Shown here: positions 44,966-52,435 of the stretch, piece after piece
How the letters are laid out: every line of letters begins with the position of its first letter
How positions within the stretch are numbered: position 1 is the first letter of the stretch
Assembly: GCF_000756815.1 (NCBI RefSeq)
Contig: NZ_CCVW01000004.1
Span: 372,001 to 436,000, forward strand
Length of the DNA stretch: 64,000 bases
Direction of reading: 5' to 3'
Source: Legionella massiliensis
Lineage (GTDB): Bacteria; Pseudomonadota; Gammaproteobacteria; Legionellales; Legionellaceae
Notes under the pieces: model-generated
What the model saw: only the letters and a program-made list of their open reading frames with translations
The model's database searches: none
Told to the model about the DNA's origin: nothing
Made by a program: the position numbers and the translations under genes

Positions 44966-46513
44966 ATGCCAAGAAAGCATCCCCTTTTTCCGGAACATTA
45001 TGAAACAGCTCTGGATTCTTCATTAGCCTATTCCGATCATTTGCCGATTTTAGTTTCTGTACCACTAGGGGAAGGGATTGAGCCCTTAAATATTATTTCT
45101 CTTAATATTGCTGGTTTGAATAGTTCTGGTCTGAATAGTTCTGGTGTTCATGCTAGAAACTTTAGTGAATCAGAGCCTGAGTCTAATGCTCGCTTTGAGC
45201 GTATTGCTGCCGGTTTAGCCGCAGCAGCTGCAACACAGAATGCTTCCGTTATTCTTTTGCAAGAAACCTCATACAGGATGCAAGCATTCTTAGAAAGGGC
45301 TCTAGATGAAAACTATTGGAAAATCTTTGTTGATCGTGCTGGTATTATCAGTCTCTATAGAAGAGATCGTTTGATTCTTCAAAAGACTAAGGCAGATGAG
45401 CAAACCAGAATCCGCTCAATGACCTTCGAACTGCCTTCGTCTAACAAGACTGTTGATGTACATAATATTTGGGGTAGTCATGACCCCTATCCAAATTACA
45501 TGGAGCGATTGTTCAGCGATACGCTAACTGATACTAAGAGTGATATCTCGGTGATAGTAGGTGATAGCAACACAAGAATTGCACCATTTGACGATAGGAA
45601 AAGAAATATCACAACAGCTATTATTCAGCCGGTTTTTAATGTTTATGATGGCTTACCAACTAACTTACAAAGGAGTGATTATCGTGATGGTGGCTTTTAT
45701 CGTGATGCCTCAGGCGTTATCAAGCAGCTTGAAACCTATGCACTTGATTTTGTCACTGGTGAGGTAGTCGTTGATGAGCGCTCAGCCGCAGAGATAGATC
45801 TTTGGCCTGAGTATAGGATGGTCATGTGCTTGGATGACTCCTATTCCGAGCTTAAAGTAATTGATGGTTTTACTCTTTTCGAATATGAAGAAGAACTGAA
45901 AGCGGATCTGAATGACCCCTCTCTGTTGGTAAGAATGGCTGCGGATAGTTTCAATAATAAAGCGGTAGCAATCCGATTCCCTTTAGATTCACAGGTCTAT
46001 AACGCTGTTCGCGAAACCTTAGGGGAAGAGGAATGGTTTCAATTTCGTAGAGCTGATCGCTGGGGTTTGTCCTATGGCTGTGTTTTTGCCCCCATCAACA
46101 AGGCTCAATTATTGCATAATGCCTTGTTGCCCTATTTTCCAAGACTCTATTTTGTAGATAGGATAAATCAGCAGATTGAACGACTCTCAGAATCGCATTG
46201 GTATTTTAGAGAGCTGCCCGCGAAGGTGGAACGACTAACTGAACTAAGGGATCAGCTAATAGCTGCAAAGGGTAGTTCTAATGCGCAATTATTAGCAATC
46301 ATTGATGATTGGGAAAACGCGCCCTTTGTTGATAACAATGCTGATGAGGAAACCAATGCTTTAGTCTCAGATAATAGAAGGTTGATGGGTGTTCATCGTA
46401 ATATCTTTTTCTCAAGCCATAGTCCAGCAGTGCTTACGTCTACTCAAACCTTGATTCAAGAACTTAAAGATCACTTACAGCCGAATACTACTGGTGTGAG
46501 TTTAGTGTACTAA
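44966..46513 (+). CDS. EEP-superfamily (endonuclease/exonuclease/phosphatase) protein, paralogue 1
   Basis: 515 residues, no signal peptide. EEP-like elements are visible: LNIISLNI (Asn42, Asn47), VILLQE (Glu100), VDVHNIWG (His166, Asn167) and VIVGDSNTR (Asp200, Asn202). The SDHLPI motif, normally last in EEP proteins, is at residues 23-28, before the first strand. From about 285 the sequence is unlike EEP domains. A tandem GLNSS-GLNSS duplication at 51-60 distinguishes it from paralogue 2. An AAAGGA site precedes the ATG. A secreted effector is plausible but unproven. Confidence 0.65.
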   Translation: MPRKHPLFPEHYETALDSSLAYSDHLPILVSVPLGEGIEPLNIISLNIAGLNSSGLNSSGVHARNFSESEPESNARFERIAAGLAAAAATQNASVILLQETSYRMQAFLERALDENYWKIFVDRAGIISLYRRDRLILQKTKADEQTRIRSMTFELPSSNKTVDVHNIWGSHDPYPNYMERLFSDTLTDTKSDISVIVGDSNTRIAPFDDRKRNITTAIIQPVFNVYDGLPTNLQRSDYRDGGFYRDASGVIKQLETYALDFVTGEVVVDERSAAEIDLWPEYRMVMCLDDSYSELKVIDGFTLFEYEEELKADLNDPSLLVRMAADSFNNKAVAIRFPLDSQVYNAVRETLGEEEWFQFRRADRWGLSYGCVFAPINKAQLLHNALLPYFPRLYFVDRINQQIERLSESHWYFRELPAKVERLTELRDQLIAAKGSSNAQLLAIIDDWENAPFVDNNADEETNALVSDNRRLMGVHRNIFFSSHSPAVLTSTQTLIQELKDHLQPNTTGVSLVY

Positions 46514-46540
46514 GAATCGCCTTGTCATGCTCTTTATTAT

Positions 46541-46630
46541 GTCGTTCCCGCGAAGGCGGGAATCCATTTATCAAGCGAAGCCCGTCACCATGCTTGAGGG
46601 ATGGATTTCTGGCTGCGCAGGAATGACACA
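46541..46630. repeat. Degenerate E-core palindrome without the element ends
   Basis: GTTCCCGCGAAGGCGGGAATCC is answered by GGATTTCTGGCTGCGCAGGAATG about 45 nt later. The core is that of E1 and E2, but the TTAAGTTAAG ends are missing. It lies between the tandem EEP genes. Positions 46770-46869 are a copy of the promoter region of the first EEP gene (44880-44965). Confidence 0.6.
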
Positions 46631-46869
46631 AAAACAGACCAACATACGTAATATATAAACATTTTTTCAGTTACACTTTTGATTCTCAAATTCGTGGGGA
46701 TACATCAGTTCGCAATGACGGCTGCTCAGTTTATCGATGCAATAATGCCTTGTGAGGAGGTGTTGTTTCCTGGCCTACATATAGAAATTCAATGGTGAGC
46801 ATTAATTGGACACAACGTATCTATTTTAATGTATACTAACGTCGATTTAATCATTAAAGGACCTTAGCA

Positions 46870-48405
46870 ATGCCAAGAAAACATCCCCTTTTTCCGCAAC
46901 ATCATGAAACAGCTCTAAATCCTTTATTAGCCTATTCAGACCATTTACCGATTTTGACCTCTGTATCACTAGGGGAAGGGATTGAGCCCTTAAATATTAT
47001 TTCTCTTAATATTTTGGGTAACAAACATTCTGGTGTACATGATAAGTTCTTTGATGAAACAGAGGAGGTTAGCAAGGAGCGTTATGATCGTATTGCGGCT
47101 GGTTTAGCTGCAGGAGCTATAAGACAGGATGCCTCTGTTATTCTTCTACAAGAGGCTTCATCACGGATGTTACCTTCCTTAGAAGGGGCTTTAGATCCAG
47201 ATCTTTGGCAGGTTATTTATGATGAGGATACTCGCCTTATCAGTCTCTATAAAAGAGATCGCATGAATCTGCAAGCGACTAGGGCTCATCCAGATACCAG
47301 AGTTCGCTCAATGACCTTTCAAATGCTGCAGTCAGGTAAGACAGTTGATGTACATAATATTTGGGGGTTTTTTCGACCCTTTCCAGATTACATGGAGCAG
47401 CTGGTTAGAGATACTCTAACTCAAACGGAAAGCGAGATCTCTGTGCTGGTTGGGGATACTAATTCAAGAATTGCGCCGCTTGACAATCGAAAAAGGAATA
47501 TCACTACAGGTATTATTCCGCCGGTTGGTAATGAGCTTGATGGACTGGCACTCGATTTACAAAGGAGTGACTATCCTGATGGTGGTTTTTATCGTGATGC
47601 GGCAACAGGCGTTATCAAGCAATTAGAAACTCAGGTTTTGGACTTTGTTACTGGCGAGGTAGTGGTTGATGAACGTTCGGCAGAAGAGATAGAACTTTGG
47701 CCTGAGTATAGAATGATAATGTGTTTGGATGATTCTTATTTAGAGCATAAAGCAATTGATGGTTTTTCAGTTTTCGAATATGAGGAAGAACTGAAAGCAG
47801 ATCTGAATGATCCTTCACTATTGGTAAGAATGGCTGCGGATAGTTTCAATAATAAAGCTGTAGCAATTCGATTTTCTTTACATTCCCCAGTTTATACTGC
47901 TGTTCATGAAGCTTTAGAGGAAGAGGAAGGTGTTCAATTTCGTACTCTAGGTGAGGGAGTTCCCTACCGCTGTGTTTTTGTACCCATCGAGAAGGTTGAA
48001 TTATTGCATAATGCCTTGCTGCCCTATGCCCCAAGACTCTATTTTGCAGATAAGATAAATAAGCAAATTGAGCGACTCTCAGAATCCCATTGGTATTTTA
48101 GAGATGTACCTGCAAAGGTAGAACGACTAACTGAGCTAAGGGATCAGTTAATGGCTGCAAAAGGTTGTTCTAACCAACAATTATTGACAATCATTGAGGA
48201 TTGGGAAACCGCACCTTTTGTTGATAACAATGCGGATGAGGAAACTCAGGCTTTAGTCACAGATAATAAAATGTTGATGGGTGTTCATCGTAATATCTTT
48301 TTCTCAAGTCATCGCCCAGGAGTACTCACGTCTACTCAAACCTTGATCCAAGAGCTCAAGGATTGCATACAGCCGGTTACTGCTAGCACAGAGGTAACTA
48401 TCTAG
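46870..48405 (+). CDS. EEP-superfamily protein, paralogue 2
   Basis: 511 residues, about three quarters identical to the protein at 44966 over the full length. The same elements recur: YSDHLPI near 22-28, NIISLNI, VILLQEAS, VDVHNIWG and VLVGDTNSR. The start and about 90 nt of upstream sequence are shared with paralogue 1, so the duplication included the promoter. The C-terminal half (EYEEELKADLNDPSLLVRMA, NNADEE) is strongly conserved between the two and must matter for function. It is convergent with acnA. Confidence 0.65.
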   Translation: MPRKHPLFPQHHETALNPLLAYSDHLPILTSVSLGEGIEPLNIISLNILGNKHSGVHDKFFDETEEVSKERYDRIAAGLAAGAIRQDASVILLQEASSRMLPSLEGALDPDLWQVIYDEDTRLISLYKRDRMNLQATRAHPDTRVRSMTFQMLQSGKTVDVHNIWGFFRPFPDYMEQLVRDTLTQTESEISVLVGDTNSRIAPLDNRKRNITTGIIPPVGNELDGLALDLQRSDYPDGGFYRDAATGVIKQLETQVLDFVTGEVVVDERSAEEIELWPEYRMIMCLDDSYLEHKAIDGFSVFEYEEELKADLNDPSLLVRMAADSFNNKAVAIRFSLHSPVYTAVHEALEEEEGVQFRTLGEGVPYRCVFVPIEKVELLHNALLPYAPRLYFADKINKQIERLSESHWYFRDVPAKVERLTELRDQLMAAKGCSNQQLLTIIEDWETAPFVDNNADEETQALVTDNKMLMGVHRNIFFSSHRPGVLTSTQTLIQELKDCIQPVTASTEVTI

Positions 48406-48407
48406 GT

Positions 48408-48484
48408 AATAGGCCACGTTCCCAACACCTTTTATCTAAGGAAAACCTTGATTACGCTGCGCAGCGTAATCAAGGTTTCATTTG
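48408..48484. repeat. TAATAGGTCAC-type repeat, copy C3
   Basis: AATAGGCCACGTTCCCAACACC followed by TTATCTAAGGAAAACCTTGA and a GCGTAATCAAGG arm. The sequence GATTACGCTGCGCAGCGTAATC is a perfect hairpin. CTAGGT is found on both sides (48402-48407 and 48485-48490) and may be a short target duplication. It fills the gap between two convergent stop codons. Confidence 0.65.
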
Positions 48485-51157
48485 CTAGGTCAAATTACGC
48501 AGAACATACTGCAAAATTCCGCCATTACGGTAGTATTCCAATTCATTCGCAGTATCAATACGGCAAACTACTTGAATAATCTCATCACTACCATTTTGAC
48601 GACTAATAGTCAGATTGACCTTAGCACCTGGTTTTAAAGAATCATCAGCAGCAATTGAGATGCGCTCTGAACCATCCAGTTTTAGTGTTTTTCTTGTTGT
48701 GCCTTCCTGGAATTGCAGAGGTAAAACGCCCATGCCAATCAAGTTGGAACGGTGAATACGCTCAAAACTTTCCGTAATTACAGCCTTAACGCCCAAGAGG
48801 TTCGTGCCCTTAGCTGCCCAGTCGCGTGAAGAACCAGTACCATATTCCTTACCAGCAATAATCACTAATTGTTGATGGTCTTGTTGATAAAGCATTGAGG
48901 CATCATAAATAGGCATGACCTTGTCGGTGGGGACGTGTCGGGTTATACCACCTTCAATACCTGGAGTCATTTCATTGCGAATACGAATATTGGCAAAGGT
49001 TCCGCGCATCATGACTTCGTGGTTACCGCGTCTTGAGCCATAGGAGTTAAAATCTGCTTCGGAAACCCCTTTGGATTTCAGATACAAGCCTGCTGGTGAA
49101 TTGGCTTTAATCGAGCCTGCAGGTGAAATATGGTCAGTTGTGATCGAATCACCCAGTAAAGCTAAGACATAGGCTTTATTGACTGGTTTGATAGCTTCTG
49201 GTTTCTTGGGCAGATTGTCAAAGAAAGGCGGATGTTGGATATAGGTAGAATCTTTATTCCAGCTGTAGGTTGAGCTAGAACTCGTTTTGATTCCTTGCCA
49301 GTGTGCATCACCACGGAAAACCTCAGAATACTCCTTACGAAACATTGCGCCGGTTACCTTAGCAACTTCGGCAGCAACTTCCTCATTGCTTGGCCAAATA
49401 TCTTTCAGGAAGACATCCTTGCCCTGAGTATCTTTACCTAGTGGGTCCTTAGTTAAATCTGTGCAGGTGGTGCCACTTAGTGCATAGGCGACAACAAGAG
49501 GCGGTGAGGCTAGCCAGTTAGCGCGAACCTGGGGATGAACTCGTCCTTCAAAGTTACGGTTACCAGAGAGCACTGAGCAAACAACCATATCATTGTCGGT
49601 GACAGTTTGCGCGATTGCATCAGGCAGGGGACCTGAGTTACCGATACAGGTTGTACAACCATAGCCAACCAGGTTAAAACCAAGTTTATCCAAATAGGTG
49701 TGTAAGCCAGCATGATGCAAATAATCAGTAACAACCTTAGAACCAGGAGCAAGTGATGATTTCACCCAGGGCTTTCTGGTTAACCCTTTTTCAACAGCTT
49801 TTTTGGCGACCAGGCCTGCAGCCATTAATACACTGGGGTTAGAAGTGTTGGTACAGCTGGTGATTGCTGCAATTACCACATCACCATGATGCATATCAAA
49901 GGATTCACCTTTAACAGCAAAGGCTTGGTCTTTCTCATCGCTTTTGCCAACTTCTTGCATAAAGGCATCAAATTCTTTGGCTAAGGTTGTTAGATTAACC
50001 TTATCCTGTGGGCGTTTAGGACCGGCAAGCGAAGGCTCAACAGTTGATAAATCAAGGCTCAGGCTATCGGTAAAAATTGGGTCTTCAGTGTTTTCGTCAT
50101 ACCACAAGCCTTGAGCTTTACAATAAGCTTCCACCAGAGCAACGGTATGCGGATCGCGACCTGTTAACTCTAAATAACGCAGAGTTTCTTTATCAACAGG
50201 GAAAAAGCCACAGGTTGCGCCGTATTCTGGAGCCATATTAGAAATAGTTGCACGGTCAGCAAGAGGTAGGGCGCTTAGGCCTGGACCATAGAATTCTACA
50301 AATTTACCAACCACCCCTTTTTTACGCAGCATCTGGGTTACAGTCAAAACCAAATCGGTTGCGGTAATTCCTTCACGCAATTTTCCTGATAATTTAAAAC
50401 CAATAACCTCGGGAATTAGCATTGAAACAGGCTGGCCTAACATGGCTGCCTCGGCCTCAATACCACCAACGCCCCAACCTAAGACCCCTAAGCCATTGAT
50501 CATAGTGGTATGAGAGTCAGTACCGACTAGGGTATCTGGATAGGCGTAGAGCTTACCCTTGTCTTCGCTTGACCAGACTGTTTTCCCCAGATATTCCAGG
50601 TTAACTTGATGGCAGATCCCGGTGCCTGGAGGAACGACTTGAAAATTCGCAAAAGCTTTTTGTCCCCAGCGTAAGAATTCATAACGCTCAATATTGCGTT
50701 CCAGCTCAATTTCAGTATTTTGCTCAAGGGCATCTTTGCTGCCAAATTTATCAACCATGACAGAGTGATCGATGACCAAATCAACAGGTGATAGCGGAGA
50801 AATTTTTTCAGCATTGCCGCCCAATTTTTCAAGGGCTGTACGCATTGCAGCCAGATCAACCACAGCAGGCACACCAGTAAAATCCTGCATTAATACACGG
50901 GAGGGGCGATAAGCAATCTCATGCTGCGAGGTTTTGGTGTCTAACCAGCTGGCTAAAGCCTTAATATCATCAGTTGTTACTGTGCTGCCATCTTCAAAGC
51001 GTAATAGGTTTTCAAACAGGACTTTAAGAGAGTAGGGCAATCGATTGATGCCATTGAAATGATTCTTTTCTGCTTCCTTGAGACTGTAGTAGTGGTAAGT
51101 TTTACCTTCTACCTTTAATTGGCTTTCAGTTGATAGACTGTCTTGGCCCACTTTCAT
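48485..51157 (-). CDS. acnA: Aconitate hydratase A
   Basis: 890 residues, as E. coli AcnA (891). It interconverts citrate and isocitrate in the TCA cycle. The Fe-S ligands are in AITSCTNTSNPSV and GYGCTTCIGNSGPL; VGTDSHTTMINGLGVLGWG and the C-terminal swivel domain with GKEYGTGSSRDWAAKG are complete. It starts MKVGQDSLSTESQL. The upstream 362 nt hold the composite repeat B3. Legionella relies on amino-acid-fed TCA flux, so this gene should be highly expressed. Confidence 0.97.
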   Translation of the reverse strand: MKVGQDSLSTESQLKVEGKTYHYYSLKEAEKNHFNGINRLPYSLKVLFENLLRFEDGSTVTTDDIKALASWLDTKTSQHEIAYRPSRVLMQDFTGVPAVVDLAAMRTALEKLGGNAEKISPLSPVDLVIDHSVMVDKFGSKDALEQNTEIELERNIERYEFLRWGQKAFANFQVVPPGTGICHQVNLEYLGKTVWSSEDKGKLYAYPDTLVGTDSHTTMINGLGVLGWGVGGIEAEAAMLGQPVSMLIPEVIGFKLSGKLREGITATDLVLTVTQMLRKKGVVGKFVEFYGPGLSALPLADRATISNMAPEYGATCGFFPVDKETLRYLELTGRDPHTVALVEAYCKAQGLWYDENTEDPIFTDSLSLDLSTVEPSLAGPKRPQDKVNLTTLAKEFDAFMQEVGKSDEKDQAFAVKGESFDMHHGDVVIAAITSCTNTSNPSVLMAAGLVAKKAVEKGLTRKPWVKSSLAPGSKVVTDYLHHAGLHTYLDKLGFNLVGYGCTTCIGNSGPLPDAIAQTVTDNDMVVCSVLSGNRNFEGRVHPQVRANWLASPPLVVAYALSGTTCTDLTKDPLGKDTQGKDVFLKDIWPSNEEVAAEVAKVTGAMFRKEYSEVFRGDAHWQGIKTSSSSTYSWNKDSTYIQHPPFFDNLPKKPEAIKPVNKAYVLALLGDSITTDHISPAGSIKANSPAGLYLKSKGVSEADFNSYGSRRGNHEVMMRGTFANIRIRNEMTPGIEGGITRHVPTDKVMPIYDASMLYQQDHQQLVIIAGKEYGTGSSRDWAAKGTNLLGVKAVITESFERIHRSNLIGMGVLPLQFQEGTTRKTLKLDGSERISIAADDSLKPGAKVNLTISRQNGSDEIIQVVCRIDTANELEYYRNGGILQYVLRNLT

Positions 51158-51243
51158 ATTCCGACTCCGTTGAGTTCAAAAATGGTAATGATAGCTGAAA
51201 TTAATCAGCTTTTCATGGGGCAAGCGAATCCTTTTTTAGATCT

Positions 51244-51509
51244 CTTTGTACTGGGCAAAATATGCAGTCCCTAAAAAGATCCGAATTCCCGCGGCTTGAC
51301 CTCGGGATCTAAGCGACACAGACCCCGCGGTCAAGCCCATAGGTATCTACACAAGTGTCTGTAATTGAACGCCCTGTCCCCCCAACGCCACGTCCTCCTG
51401 AGCGCAGCGAAGGATCTCCGGGATTAGCACGGTGCCACATTCAGGAGATCCTTCGCTGCGCTCAGGATGACGTAGTGTTGAGACCTATGGGTCAAGCCGC
51501 GGGGATTCG
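51244..51509. mobile_element. Composite palindromic element B3, right end lost
   Basis: The left end CTTTGTACTGGGCAAAA matches the B1 terminus with two differences. Next come GAATTCCCGCGGCTTGACC, CCATAGGTATCTACACAAGTG, and an A-type core (51391-51472) with long arms CTGAGCGCAGCGAAGGATCT. The close is GACCTATGGGTCAAGCCGCG. The right CTTTGTACGGG end is missing, and the next gene stop lies 11 nt further. It occupies the 5' region of acnA. Confidence 0.8.
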
Positions 51510-51519
51510 AGGATTTCTA

Positions 51520-52155
51520 TTATTTCATGGTCGCTGTCTCGAGGGAGTCCGGATCTATTTGTTCCTCTTCATCAACTCTAACCTGCGGATCTAATAAATC
51601 CTGTGTTGCGAGGAATAACTCAGTTTCCTCTTTTTGAACTGAGAGAGTATTGGGTCGGGTAACTGCTAGGTTGTAATAGAGGCTTGGTCCCAAAAGCGCC
51701 ACGCAAACGGATAAAATAATCAATCCTCCAGCAAGATTGATGGGTAGAGTCAGCAGGCTGGCAAGCAAGAAACAGATAGATAGTGTTAAAATGAGGCTGG
51801 CCATCTCATCGCCAAAGGTATAGGAAAACTCATTGTTTTTGCCGCCAACATTATAATAAATAGGAGAGCAATGATATTGGCTTATGCGTTCATCAACATC
51901 TCTAGGATTATCAATGTATTCCTTTAAATTCCTGGCGAAGTGGATATAGGCATAAATGTAGGTTTGCTTGTCGCTTTCCTTTTTGAGTGCACCGATTTGA
52001 TTATAAAAGGCTTGTTGTCTTTGACTGATTAAGTAGAGAAGATGCGCTGCATTCTCATGGCCTTCTAGTTTTCTTCTTGCTTCTTGAATGAGTAAATCAC
52101 CCTCAGAAATCTGTTTTATAGGCGGGCGTCGAATCGCTCTGAAAAAATGGGGCAT
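51520..52155 (-). CDS. Hypothetical protein with two central membrane helices
   Basis: 211 residues. A soluble helical N-terminal part (to about 125) contains YIYAYIHFARNLKEYIDNP, then two hydrophobic segments follow (SLILTLSICFLLASLLTL and GGLIILSVCVALLGPSLYY), and an acidic C-terminal tail VRVDEEEQIDPDSLE. This layout of soluble domain plus hairpin of two helices recurs in Legionella proteins of unknown function, some of them secreted. No family is assigned with confidence. The AATTATGCC start region has no strong ribosome site. Confidence 0.55.
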   Translation of the reverse strand: MPHFFRAIRRPPIKQISEGDLLIQEARRKLEGHENAAHLLYLISQRQQAFYNQIGALKKESDKQTYIYAYIHFARNLKEYIDNPRDVDERISQYHCSPIYYNVGGKNNEFSYTFGDEMASLILTLSICFLLASLLTLPINLAGGLIILSVCVALLGPSLYYNLAVTRPNTLSVQKEETELFLATQDLLDPQVRVDEEEQIDPDSLETATMK

Positions 52156-52397
52156 AATTTAATCTCACAAAGTAAAAATTTTGCAGAGGCTAGCATGTTC
52201 AATGAATGCACAAAAGACTTGATGCTTATTTTTACAACTAAGAAATATTTTTTAACAAAATATTAGACTTTGCTTTTTAATCTTCCAGCAGAGTTTCTTC
52301 TAAAGTGCCGCAGGGCGGAAGGGGGGCTATGTGAGGCCCTCTGCAACCGAATAAGTCAAAACAAACACATAATGATAAAATATTGTCCATGACGAGC

Positions 52398-52418
52398 TAT
52401 AATTGTAATAAAATTACA
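52398..52418 (+). promoter_or_regulatory. TATAAT and adjoining dyad upstream of the ankX homologue
   Basis: TATAAT (52398-52403) is followed at once by the inverted repeat TGTAAT-AAA-ATTACA (52404-52418). A regulator bound there would cover the start of transcription. No good -35 box is seen at the right spacing, so activation is possible. The ATG follows at 52436. Confidence 0.4.
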
Positions 52419-52435
52419 CCGCGAATGGTGATGTC

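Noticed and set aside
51355-51594. Plus-strand ORF of 79 codons
   Set aside because: It is a translation of repeat B3 and the antisense of the next gene.
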